Positions 10,345 to 21,522 of a stretch of 64,000 nt of DNA are shown in pieces. Within the stretch, counting starts at the first letter, position 1. Every line of letters starts with the position of its first letter. A program made the position numbers and the translations under genes. Source of the stretch: Hemerocallis citrina (lineage: Eukaryota > Streptophyta > Magnoliopsida > Asparagales > Asphodelaceae); contig CM030360.1 of NCBI GenBank assembly GCA_017893485.1, positions 9,288,597-9,352,596 on the forward strand, written 5' to 3'. The notes beneath the pieces were generated by a model, which saw nothing but the letters and a program-made list of their open reading frames with translations, did not search any database and was not told the origin of the DNA.

Positions 10345-10477
10345 GGGATTCCACGTGCCCCATGCTACTCGGGTCAGAACATAAGCTAGTGATACTTTCG
10401 GCTACTAGACGCTCACCATCTAGGGTGCAGCACTCCACTGCTTCGCCTAGCAACACGACGCTTGTATATTGCTCTCC
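10345..10477 (-). pseudogene. Plastid 23S rRNA fragment (nuclear plastid DNA)
   Basis: On the minus strand this reads GGAGAGCAATATACAAGCGT, then CTGCACCCTAGATGG, TAGTAGCCGAAAGTATCACT and GACCCGAGTAGCATGGGGCA, ending in CGTGGAATCCC. These are consecutive blocks of the 5' third of plastid 23S rRNA, in order, with about 10-15% changes. Both ends stop abruptly. It is a 133-bp decayed piece of organellar DNA in the nucleus, not a working rRNA. Confidence 0.8.
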
Positions 10478-10740
10478 GTAAATATCCCATTCAAAAAATA
10501 GAAAGGTCGAACAATTGAGACTTTTTTGGAGATTTAATGCAGTTACTAATTCATGATCTAGCATGTACAGAATGAAAACTTCATTCTCGATTCTACGAGT
10601 TTTTTTATGAAAACGTTTCGTTTGTTTCTTTTCAATAAAATAGATCAGATACGCTGATGGAAAATCCTTTTTAGGGGTTGTGGAAGGCCCCGAAAGAGTT
10701 TGCTTTGTATCCAGCAAACTCGCGAGAGAATATGAATGTT
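10478..10740. other. Unassigned, possibly more organellar DNA
   Basis: This AT-rich sequence joins the 23S fragment directly but does not continue it. Its style, with short runs around GAACTTCATTCTCGATTCTAC, suggests a plastid intergenic or intron piece fused during insertion. I cannot identify it. Confidence 0.3.
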
Positions 10741-10950
10741 CAGGGCCGGCCCTGAGTTCCCGGGGGCCCGAGGCGAAAGACCCAAATAATTATTTTTGGG
10801 GGTCCTAATAATAGTATAACTTTTTTGCGCGCAAAATACGTACATGCCTATATTTAGAAGAGAAATACAAATCTGGGGCCCCTAAAATTGCAAAAAATTC
10901 GAAGGCCTGAGGTGGCCGCCTCACCTGCCTTAAGGTGAGGGCCGGCCTTG
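10741..10950. mobile_element. hAT MITE copy 1, 210 bp
   Basis: It starts CAGGGCCGGCCCTGAGTTCC and ends GGGCCGGCCTTG, with terminal inverted repeats of about 14 bp. It is flanked by the exact 8-bp repeat TGAATGTT (10733-10740 and 10951-10958). The internal CGCGCAAAATACGT and GGGGCCCCTAAAATTG blocks are shared with copies at 11472 and 37953. An 8-bp duplication and a CAGGG terminus place it in hAT. Confidence 0.9.
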
Positions 10951-10995
10951 TGAATGTTTAGATTTAGACCCAACAAAAGTTGCAGATTTGGGGTA

Positions 10996-11690
10996 GCACT
11001 GCCACATTTACCCAATACCCGGACCCGACATTGGACCAGAACCGACCCGATCTGTACGGGTCCGGTTCTGGATCCTAAAATAAGACCCGATACACTTTTG
11101 GGTCCGGGTCCGTTAAAAATAGAACCGACCCGGACCCGGACCCGTTAAAAAATACCTCCAAACATATAGAATTTAAATAATAGGGTTATAGGAAGATACA
11201 TATAAAAGTAATTGTGGAAGATAGATATGTAAATATAATATTAATTCATGTATTTAATTGCAAATCTTATTAGAATTGTAGGGTATCGGGTGTAAAAATA
11301 CTTAGCAAATAATTATTCTCTACTATCGAACTCGCGGGTAATTTTTTTAAACTAGGACCCGGACCCGGTTCTTGCAAGTCCTGATCTGGGTCCAATTTTT
11401 GGACCCGCGAGGTATCGGGTTCGGGTCTGGGTAGTGAAGGACCCGACCCGATAGGACCAGATACCAGCTCTCAGGGCCGGCCCTGAGTTCCCGGGGGCCC
11501 GAGGCGAAAAGCCCAAATAATTATTAGGAGCCCCCAATAACAATGTAATTTTTTTACGCACAAAATATGTGTCTATATTTACAAGGAGAATAGAAATTTG
11601 GGGGCACCTAAAATTGTAAAAAATCTGGGGGCCTAAGGCGCCCGCCTCACCTGCCTCAAGGTGGGGGCCGGCCCTGCCGGCTCTAATTGG
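10996..11690. mobile_element. Probable hAT remnant rich in GGACCCGGACCC motifs
   Basis: Clusters of GGACCCGGACCC/GGGTCCGGGTCC lie at both sides (11020-11150 and 11355-11470) of an AT-rich centre. The extremities (TAGCACTGCCAC on the left; TAGAGCTGGTAT when read from the right on the minus strand) are weakly alike. Dense subterminal motifs of this kind are usual in hAT elements. MITE copy 2 is inserted close to its right end. Boundaries and family are uncertain. Confidence 0.4.
11472..11676. mobile_element. hAT MITE copy 2, 205 bp
   Basis: It starts CAGGGCCGGCCCTGAG and ends GGGGGCCGGCCCTG. The 8-bp flanks CCAGCTCT (11464-11471) and CCGGCTCT (11677-11684) differ at one base. It is the same family as copies at 10741 and 37953. 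Confidence 0.9.
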
Positions 11691-13838
11691 AGGAGATAGT
11701 ACAACTTGACAAAATGATTTTAATTTTAGGTGACAATATTGTTTACATGACATAATACAAATACAGACATTCTATTCTCAAAATAGTTGGGACCCACATA
11801 AAAGGTGTCGAAGATATTGGTAACAGGAAATACCAAAAAAATCATCCATTAACATTTATTTTGGATAAATTGTGAGTGTAGGGTTACAGCCATATTACCA
11901 AAAAAAGAAAGAAAAAGAAGTAAATACTTGCACAAGATTTGAAAACAAAATATACTAGTTTGATTACGAGCAAGAATGTACTAATCGCAGCTAGAGGCTT
12001 TGGCTTAGTCGGTGATCTTCGCTAGAAAACCCTTGCTCAATTATCATTGTGCCAAATCTTGATTGACACCCTCATATCAAGAAGAGTATCTAATCTAATT
12101 TCATGCTCAAAGTTCTATTTTTTTTTTTAAATATAAAGTATATCCAGCATATTTTATTAAAGATCTGGGAAAAAAAAAGAAAAGAAAAAAAAAGCAGAAT
12201 TACAATATAAATTCTCGAACATCTCTAATAGGTTGGGAACAAATTCAAAGTACTAAATCAACAAGCAACAACATCAATCTCAGGAAAATATGAAAAACAA
12301 AGAGCTCAAAGAGGGGATCTATCAACAACCTCAAGGAATAGATATATCGTCTAAAGTCAGTCTGATGTCTATATCTTTATCGTCCTCGGACCGCGGTAAG
12401 TTCATAAAGCTTTCAGTGTCTAAGAGCATCTGTAGTCGTTAAAGTTTAAATTATCCATATATCGATATATAGAAATGGAAATTTGGATTTCGCTGTACTC
12501 GTCGAAAGCTATATTATAGCAATCAATCATTTAATATTAAGCGACGGCATTTGATGTGCCGTCGGAGGGGGCGAATAAGCAAAATTTGGCGCGGAATCGT
12601 CGGACGGCACATGAAGTGCCGTTCGTTTAAAAAAAAATAAAAAATAAAAAAAACTGCAGCGGAATCCAACTCACACTTAATAACTCACACTTAAAAAAAA
12701 AGAAAACGTTTTGAAAAAAAAAAAAAAAAATGTCAACCCATGTCTAGGACGGCACATGAAGTGCCGTCCGACACTAAGCACCTGTCAACATCACTTAATA
12801 GCTATACTTAATAGCTAAATAATTACATATCTATACTATATATACTTAATAGTAGCTAATAATTACATATCCACCCTAATTATCTTTAGTTTATTAAAGG
12901 TTGATTCCGGAATTTTTGAAACGGACGGCATATCGAGTGCCGTCCGACGCCTAGAACAATATTTTGCACGTCTGGGACGGCTCTTCGACCACCGTCGCTG
13001 ACTTATCGATAAAGCTATTTCGTCTCTCATATATAGCAATCGACTGTAGCGATTTATCGATAATATCAATATATAGCAAACGACTGCAGCTACTTTTTAA
13101 GCTATATATCGATATTATCGATATATAGATAACGACTACAGATGCTCTAACTAACTTAAATTTGCTTATACAAGGCTGTGAGTGTGATACTCTATATTTT
13201 TGCTCATCTAATCATCTTAAATAAATTCAAGTATTTGGATAATCCCGAGGATATCCTTCAGTTGGCATCATCCTACAATGTGCTTCGGGTCCCAATATCT
13301 TTCATATATTCACTTAAATATATCTGGCTCATCGACTCATCTTAAATATAGTACTTTTTAATTAACAACTTGTGACTCTTCTGATTTTCTCTTCTTCTTT
13401 AATTTAATTAAATTTCACCAATATAGACTACAGACATCACATAATCTATAAAGGGGGTTAAATGTAGAAAGGAATAAAAAACCTGAGTTTTCGGTCAATA
13501 CAGAACCACACTGATACGAATATAACAGGAATTGGAAAAGAAATTGAGACGGGGATAAGAGATTGATTTGGGGAAGAAATAGGAAAGAATCAGAGGAAGA
13601 GAAAGGCCAGATCAGAAAATAATCAAGAGATTACTTCATTCATAATATCCTATTCTATTACAAGAGTCTACTACTTGTAGTAGCTATAAGCTTTCTGTTG
13701 CAACTTATCATCTCTCTTTCCGCCTTTTATTTCACTTAAGCTTCTCACGTGCACACCCGTAAAAGACCTATACACTGATACCTTCCTCTTATAGAACACA
13801 CACACAGTCGACTGCCAGCATACCCAGTCGACTGCCAG
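11685..13838. repeat. Duplicated segment B
   Basis: It aligns with segment A (from about 1846) and, for its right third (13164-13838), with segment C (29119-29781) at well over 90%. The right part on the minus strand reads like the R-U5 part of an LTR: a pyrimidine-rich stretch (CTCTTCCTCTGATTC) and then ATATTCGTATCAGTGTGG. That part may be an LTR remnant. No gene is visible. Confidence 0.7.
12424..13147. mobile_element. PIF/Harbinger-type MITE with TAA duplication, 724 bp
   Basis: The termini are exact inverted repeats GAGCATCTGTAGTCGTTA, flanked by TAA at 12421-12423 and 13148-13150. Segment A at about 9870-9876 (GTGACTAACTAA) has the empty site with a single TAA. Four internal palindromes built on GACGGCAC-NNN-GTGCCGTC lie at 12543-12563, 12603-12624, 12747-12769 and 12922-12946. 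There is no transposase. A three-base TWA duplication is the hallmark of PIF/Harbinger. Confidence 0.85.
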
Positions 13839-13839
13839 C

Positions 13840-14200
13840 ATGATTTTTGTATCGCAAAAAATATGCACAATTTTGAAATGACTCCCACCGATTGATTTTT
13901 TGCCGAATCTTTATTGAAATTTTTAGAACCTTTTAAAACCGCAACTTTAAAGTTTTCAAAAACATATGAATCTACTTCTAGTAGCATTTTCATTGAATTA
14001 GTTAGCATGGTGCAAATATTTAACGAAATGTTAAATGATGCATATATTAGTGACATTGTAATACCTGCATTTCAAAAATTTTTGAAATATTATTTTCCTC
14101 CTCCTATGTTGATTTGTGTTGCTACTGTTATGGATCCCCGTATCAAATTAGAAGGTACGAAGAATTTGATAGAAATGTTTTTTGGATATTTAGAGAACAA
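13840..14200 (+). pseudogene. hAT transposase fragment, 5' side of the CACTA-1 insertion
   Basis: The translation parallels the hAT transposase at 31153-32007, with FLEPFKTATLKFSKTYES, FNEMLNDAYISDIV, FLKYYFPPPMLICVATVMDP and NLIEMFFGYLENN. A TGG-to-TGA change near 13893 makes a stop just before it. Reading ends at the CACTA insertion (14201) and resumes at 27390. Confidence 0.9.
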
Positions 14201-14230
14201 CACTACAAAATAAATAAGAATATATGGCGT

Positions 14231-14340
14231 AAAATCCCCGGCGCTTTGGTTTTTCGCCGGGACATTACCCGGCGCTTATTATTAATGCGCCGGCCATTCT
14301 AGGTATCCCCGGCGCTGGAAAACGCCGGGGAAAACCCCCT
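14231..14340. repeat. CACTA-1 left subterminal repeats
   Basis: CCCCGGCGC...GCGCCGGCC and CCCCGGCGCTGGAAAACGCC are inverted pairs right after the left terminus. Subterminal repeats of CACTA elements bind the TNP1/TNPA-type protein. Confidence 0.8.
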
Positions 14341-14345
14341 TACCC

Positions 14346-16635
14346 ACGCACTATATTCCCCACTTCCTTCTCTCTTTCGTTCGCCCCAAATTTGTCGCGC
14401 CCTAAAATTTTCCACCCGCGCCCCTTATTTCCTTCTTCTTCGATTTCCTTCTTCTTCTTCTCCCAAAACCCTAAATCTTTTTTCCTTCTTCTTCGATTTC
14501 GTTCGCCCCTTATTTCCTTCCTCTTCGATTTCGTTCGCCCCTTGTTTCCTTCTTCTTCGATTTCGATTTCGTTCTCAATCTCCACTTTGTTCTCAATCTC
14601 CACTTCGATTTCGATTTCGTTCACAATCTCCACTTCGTTCTTCGATTTCGATTTCGATTTCGTTCTCAATCTCCACTTCGTTCTTCGATTTCGATTTCGT
14701 TCTCAATCTCCACTTCGTTCTTCGATTTCGATTTCGATTTCGTTCTCAATCTGCCGCTTGCCGCCGTTGGATCTCGTCGCCGCTACTGTTGGATCGGTGA
14801 AGATGGTGAGTTAGTTACTATGCAATCTGCCACTATGGTGTGGATTTTGGGAGTTGGTTTGGATCTTGAATTTTGTTGGTTAACGGTCTATATTTTTGTT
14901 GAGCCATTCGTTGAATTTTGTTGTTTTATGCTATTGAATAACATGACAGTGATTAATCCCTTTTGTTATCTAACAGATGTGTGCAGGTATTCATCACTCC
15001 GAGTAAGAGATACCACGTCGGATTAATTTTGGTTGTGTAGACTTCTGATACTAACCTGCATTCTTTGGAAGTTTGAAGGTCAGTTTTTGAGCATGATGTA
15101 GCTCTTTGTGCATTCATGAGTATTTCTACAGTACATCTAATTTTCATTCATATCTATGTGGAGAGAATTCATACTCCATTACGTTATACAAGAAAACTTA
15201 TCTAATTCATAGCCTTATTTATTTAATAGCAAATAAACTTTTGATGTTGTTAATAAAAGATGAAGTGAAAAGTAAGCTAGATATTATTATGTATTACTGA
15301 CCCTGAGAGAAGCCCATATTATTCTGTCATTTCAGTTTCTAGAATCGGCACAGCAGTTGTTGAGGGTTAGGGATATAGTGAGTAATGGTGAACCTTACAG
15401 ACCTTTACCAACTTGTCTTGTATTGTGTATTTCATCTTAATTATCTCCTCCGTGCATTCAGCCCTGTATTAGATTTTTTTTTTATAAAAAAAATTACATT
15501 TATGATGTGCAGTCTATAACTGGTAAGTATATTATATGTGATTCATCAATAAATATTTGAAATTACTAATTGTGGTTGTTACGTACTCATGCAGCAAGAA
15601 AGACAGAAAGAAGATAAAAAATGCTTTCGTTATACTTATTAGATTTCCTTACTGCTACTAGTAGGGAAATTTTCAATCCAATTTGGCATGGTTACATTGT
15701 ATTTCAAAGTTTGCTTCGAAACCTATATCAACATATATTGTGATAATTGAGATAATGTTATAGTACTACATAGATATATTGAGTAGTTAAAAGATGTGAT
15801 ATTGCATTTAAGAGGAATGACTGGACTAGTTAGGGTACAGCCAACTTGCATGCCTATTGTTTATAAACTTGCAAGCTCTCATTAACTACAATTGAACACA
15901 CATTTTTTCCCACCACTCTTTTGTCTATATTTGGAAGTCCTGTCCTAATCTCATATGACCAATTTCTTTTTTTGTATTGTCTTTTTCCCATACATGCATT
16001 TATGAAAATTATATGTACATAGGTTATAGGTTGCTAGTCCTTTTTGATTCATTTTCATGCACCCCACAACTACTAATGTGTGGTCCTTTCGTATTATATA
16101 TCTCTACTACTATAATGGGAAAAGGCTTTAGTGTAATTTGTCCTTCTACCAACCCATATTTAACCTTTCTTGTTTCATAGTTTAACCTTTCTTGTTTAAC
16201 CTTTCTTGTTTCATAGTTTGCTTTTGACTATGAGACTCTTTTACTTCAATTGCTTCACATTTTGGTGTTTCTTTATTATTACTTGAATTATTGGATTATT
16301 AGTGTTAAATTGCTATATTATATTCTTGGCTTTAAGTAACATCACCCCACTGATCTTGAGTAGATGATACAGGCACAAGTCACATGAACTGCTAATCATC
16401 CTGGACTAGAAGAGAACTAATTGCAAGACTACAAAAACTGATGTAGAACAAAGTTTTAGGATGAACACTCAGATCAAGTTTTGTATTACATCTATGTCAG
16501 TTTCTATTTCCCTCTTAGTTCACCATCACACCTACAATGCGAAGTATGAATTTGATTGTTTTCAAAAGCATACCAAACCTTCATATTGACCAAGTAAAAT
16601 TGAATTTAATTTTCAGATTGAGTGATATTATTGAA
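14346..16635 (+). promoter_or_regulatory. CACTA-1 5' leader with TTCGATTTCG minisatellite
   Basis: ACGCACTATATTCCCC (about 14345-14360) may hold the TATA. Between 14430 and 14760 TTCTTCGATTTCGATTTCG and TTCTCAATCTCCACTTCG repeat many times, making long low-complexity frames that I do not call as genes. ATGGTGAGTTAG at 14803 is followed by a stop. The rest, to 16635, is AT-rich with intron-like stretches and probably holds untranslated exons and introns upstream of the transposase. Confidence 0.45.
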
Positions 16636-19600
16636 ATGGATAAAAGTTGGATGAGTAAGTCACGATTATGCAAAGAGTATCGAGATGGTGTTAGAGATTT
16701 CATTATCTTTGCCAAGCAACATTCTCGTGATCCCAACTTTATCCTTTGTCCATGTCGCCGATGCGTAAACTGTCATTTGCTTCCATGCTACGAAGTACAA
16801 ACACATTTGGTGATTAATGGTTTTCTGCAAGGGTACACAATGTGGTTCTGCCATGGAGAGCGTGACACATCGATTCCGGTTGGGCAAGAATTGTTGGAAG
16901 AGGAAAATATACCCTTAGTGAATGACGACGACAGTCTTGCCGATGAGATGCAAAATCTAGTGCGGGATGCTTTTGGGATTCACAACAATCCAATGCACAC
17001 AAATAGTTCAACAAGTCAAGTCCATGATGAACCGACCGAAACTTCGCACACTGATGGGGACGAGGGTGAAGTGGAGGAGGGTAGGCAAAACTCTGAATGC
17101 AACAAAGAATTTGAAGCATTCAGTAAGTTGTTGGAGGATGCTAGTACACCCTTGTATCATGATTGCACAAAATTTTCGAAGTTCTCATTCATCGTGAGGT
17201 TATTTCAGATCAAATGTTTGAATAGTTGGTCTGCCAAATCCTTTACAATGTTACTTAAATTGTTGAATGAAGCATTCCCTGAAATTTGTCTCCCAAATTC
17301 AGCTCATGGAATAAAACAATTCCTTAAATATTTTGATCTGGGGTATGAGAAGATAGTTGCATGTCGATATGATTGTATGTTATTTAGGGGGGATAAGGAG
17401 AGTCTGGAGAACTGTGAAATTTGTGGTACTTCAAAATGGAAAGGTGTTCCGAATGAAGAACAAGATGCAAGTGGTATAGTTAAATCAAAGCGGAAAAAGA
17501 AGCCAGCAAAACAGATGCGCTACTTTCCTTTGATTCCTAGGCTACAAAGGTTGTTTATGTCATCTAAGACTTCTTCTGATATGAGGTGGCATGCTGAAGG
17601 GCGAAAGAATGATGGAATTCTCAGACATCCGGCGGATTCTGCTGCATGGAAAAGTTTTGATGAAAGATATCCTGATTTTGCTGAAGATACTCGCAACGTG
17701 CGACTTGGATTAGCCAGTGATGGTTTTAACCCATTCCGGCAAACGAGTAGTACATACAGCATATGGCCTGTAGTGTTGATACCGTATAATCTACCGCCTT
17801 GGAAGTGTATGAAGCCATCATCATTTATTTTGTCCACAATAGTTCCTGGACCGAAAAGCCCTAGAAATGATATAGATGTCTATCTCCAGCCTTTAATAGA
17901 TGAGCTGCAACAGTTGTGGGAGGGTGTTCCAACATATGATATAACAACGAAGAAATCATTCCGTCTTCGAGTTGCATTGACTTGGACAATCAATGATTTT
18001 CCTGCGTATGCAAATTTATCCGGTTATAGCACCAAAGGGCGTAATGCATGTCCTTGTTGTGCTGATAAAACTACTTCAAGATGGCTATATAATGGGAAAA
18101 AGTTCTGCTACATGGGTCATAGAAGATGGTTGCCTGACACACACAATTTCAGGACGGAAACTACGACTTTTGATGGGGTTGAGGAGTGGGAACATTCACC
18201 TGAAATATCGTCTGGGTCCGATGTGTTAAGGCGGCTACATGGTCACCATTTCAATTATGGTAAGGAAGTAGAAGCCATAAAACGGGGCAAGAAAAGAGCA
18301 AGGGATGACGACAACGATGAAGATGATTGTGATGACATTGTTGAGTTAGGGTCCTGGAAGAAGAAGAGCATTTTCTTTACAATGCCGTACTGGGAATTCA
18401 ATTTATTGCGCCATAATTTAGATGTGATGCATATCGGAAAAAATATTGGTGAAAATTGTGTAGGGACTATCATGGGAGATGATCGGAAGACAAAAGACAA
18501 TCTTAAGTGTCGTCTTGATTTAGCTGAGTTGGACATACGACACGAGTTGCACCCCGAATATTTACCGAATGGCAGAGTGCGCCTTCCTCCAGCAATGTAC
18601 TGCATGTCTAAAAAGGAGTTGGAATCGTTCTGCAAAGTTCTACAGGAGCTTAAAGTTCCCGATGGCTATTCATCTAACATAGCAAGGTGCGTCAATGATA
18701 AGGAGAAGAGGCTTCAGGGTCTAAAGTCACACGACTACCACATCTTGATGCAGGATCTCCTTCCTATGGCTTTAAGGTTCTCAATGTGCGACCAAGTCAC
18801 TGCCGTCATCAAGGATCTGTGTAGCATTTATAAAGGACTTTGCTCAAGGGTTCTACGTGTTGAAGACATTAACCTCTTGGAGCAACGTGCTGCTTTGGTA
18901 CTTTGTCAAATGGAGAGAATATTTCCCCCTTCGTTCTTCACTATAATGATTCACTTGGTAATTCATCTAGCAGGCGAAGCAAGACTTGGTGGGCCGGTAC
19001 ATTATCGGTGGATGTATCCCATTGAGAGGTAGTTATTCATATTTGTTAATTATATACTTCAAATTTGGATAATGTGCATCCTTTTTTTGATCTAACCATT
19101 TACATGTATAGGTATCTTTATCGACTCAAGGGATATATTAAAAATAGATCTCATCCAGAAGGCTCAATTGCAGAAGGTTATCTCTCGGAAGAGTGCTCCA
19201 ATTTTTGTTCCGGATATCTTCAGGGTGTCGAGACATGTCTTACTAGACCAAGGAGAAATCCAGTTGGGTCAAACCTTGGTGAGGCACATTATCTATTTCA
19301 AACTGCTGGAAATACCATTGGTAAAGTTGATGCGGTTGAGTTAGATAACTTAACATGGGAACAAGCACATCGATATGTGCTAGATCATCATGCAACAGTT
19401 GAGCCATTCCGAGAGTAAGTCATAATTGGGTTGGTTTATATTTAATTAAACTCGGTTCGAACAATGTATATCTAATTATATTTCATTCTTTTAAATATTT
19501 ACAGAGAATTTATCCGTGAAATGAAAAGGAATTTTAGAACAAGGAAATTAAGACCACGTGACCAAAATAAGATGATGAATGAAAGATTTCATATGTGGCT

Positions 19601-20373
19601 TAAAGACTATGTAAGAGTGTTCCAAATTATCAAGTACTTTCCTTTTTTGTTATAATAATCTTAATTTTACTAATATGGTTTACCATCACATCCTATAGGT
19701 TCCGAAGTTGCATGATGATTTGGTATCACCTGAAATCAAGATTCTTGCTGCAGGTCCCCATAAGATGGTTAGAAGATTTAAGGGATATATATATAACGGA
19801 TTCAGATTTCATACTAAGGATCGTGAACGTTATTTAAAGTCCCAGAATAGTGGAATTGTAGTGACGTCAAAGACAAGAAGTTATGCTTCTGAGAATGACA
19901 CAAATCCAGTTGATGAAGATGTTGACTATTATGGGGTTCTCACTGATATCATCGAGTTAGACTATTTCGGTCATTTTCGAGTTGTCTTATTTCGCGCAGA
20001 CTGGGCTGATATGGATAAGAATTATCCCCAAAACAAGGATACTTTAGGTTTCACAATTGTAAACTTTTCAAATTTGATTCATACTGGCACACACATCAGT
20101 CATGAACCATTTGTGTTCCCATCTCAAGTACTCCAAGTATTCTATGTTGAAGATCCAGCTTCGCCTAAATCTTGCGTGGCTCTTATTATGCAACCAAGAG
20201 ATGTGTATCAGTTGGGAGAGACATCAGATGATGAGGACGAAGATGTCACTAACATTTTTGTTGCTGCTGAATTTCCTAGGTTTGATGTAAACATATCAGA
20301 TGACAACAGTACACCTAATTGGCTACGCACGGATGGAGAGCCAGGGGATGTATTGGATATGGAAAAGAGTTGA
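16636..20373 (+). CDS. CACTA transposase, TNP2/TNPD type, 4 exons, ~1158 aa
   Basis: It catalyses excision and insertion of CACTA elements in the nucleus. The proposed exons are 16636-19028, 19112-19414, 19505-19610 and 19699-20373. All junctions are GT-AG and the frame stays open to TGA at 20373. I chose the ATG at 16636 (MDKSWM) because this is the usual TNP2 start. Residues 1-75 match the transposase-associated domain (CPCRRC motif). Residues about 317-480 hold the Transposase_21 region (WHAEGR, CPCC). LDVMHIGKNIGENCVGTIM lies near 595. A DUF4218-type region (residues about 710-835) spans the first splice junction, and DUF4216 (YYGVLTDIIELDY) lies near 1010. The downstream partner gene at 21523 is on the same strand. 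No stop or frameshift is visible. Confidence 0.92.
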
Positions 20374-21522
20374 TTGAATATGTTCCTTTTGCTATGCTAG
20401 ACATTTCTGGATTTGAACATTATACACTTGTATTAAGATTCTCCCATGAAATATTAAATATACAAGTTTTGTTATAGCTTTATTACATTTATCCAGTTTT
20501 ATATATATCACTATAGAGTTTGATATCTATATCTGTATAAAGTTAATGTTGCTTATGTGGGATATGTGGGGTGGGATCTATATCTATATCTGTATAAAGT
20601 TAACTTGACAAGTAGTAGTGACATTTATCCAGTTTTCTTGGGGTGGGATATGTGGGGAAGGAATGGTACAGGAACTGCAGTTTCTTAGAGTACTTGCTTC
20701 TTCTAGTGACCTCTTTTTTATGTCTACAAGCACACAGACATGTCTTCGAGACCATTTTATTAGAGCTGATCTTTGTTATATTAGATACTTGCTAACATTT
20801 TCTATCTGTTACAGTTTGGTGGCTTCAGAAGGCAGAGTGACTACAACCTTATAATATTTTGAGAGAAGTTTCTTCTGTACTATAGCATAAAAACCATTAA
20901 ATTGAAGACACTGATAGTTCATTTATAGGACTCAAAGTTTCTTTTTCTTGACAAGAATTTAAGAACACTTGTAGTCAGGAGTTAGGGATTGAAGACCACT
21001 TGTGGTTAGGAGTTTGTAGGCTCAAAAGATACATGTATATGACAGAATTCTTGATAGCTTTTACAGGATAAGATTGATGGAGAACTGATACATGGTGGAT
21101 GTTTTTTTGTAGCTTTTGATATTTGATTGTGTATGATTGCAGTCTTATATATATCACTATAGAGTCTGATATCAAGTTTTATATATAGAGTCTGTCAAGT
21201 TTTATATATCAGTTTTATATAGAGTCTGTCAAGTTTGTGTGATATCCAGTTTACTATATCCAGTTTACTGGATGCTTCTGATAAACTTCTGATATTTACT
21301 ATAGAGTCTGATATCCAGTTTTATATATATCACTATAGAGTCTGATATCATTATTTACATAAACTTATACTGGATGCTGCTGTCAAGTTTAATATTTACA
21401 TAAACTTTATACCAAGTTCTTAATTTTTTACCAACTTATACTGGATGCTTCTGATATCATTATACCAAGTTCTTAATTTTTTAATGTATGCTTCATAGTT
21501 CTTATTAGCAGGTGTGTGAATT
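20374..21522. other. Region between CACTA-1 genes, with TATAGAGTCTGATATC repeats
   Basis: It holds the transposase 3' region and the presumed promoter or 5' leader of the second gene. ATCACTATAGAGTCTGATATC and close variants recur at about 20510, 21148, 21295 and 21330. AAACTTATACTGGATGCT also recurs near 21362 and 21433. A possible splice acceptor TTATTAGCAG lies at 21502-21511, just ahead of the next gene's ATG. Confidence 0.5.

Noticed and set aside
10256..10717. 153-codon minus-strand frame
   Set aside because: Its middle is a plastid 23S rRNA fragment, so the frame is accidental.
14340..14814. Two long frames, one Lys/Glu-rich (minus) and one Phe/Ser-rich (plus)
   Set aside because: Both are read from the TTCGATTTCG minisatellite in the CACTA-1 leader and have no domain.
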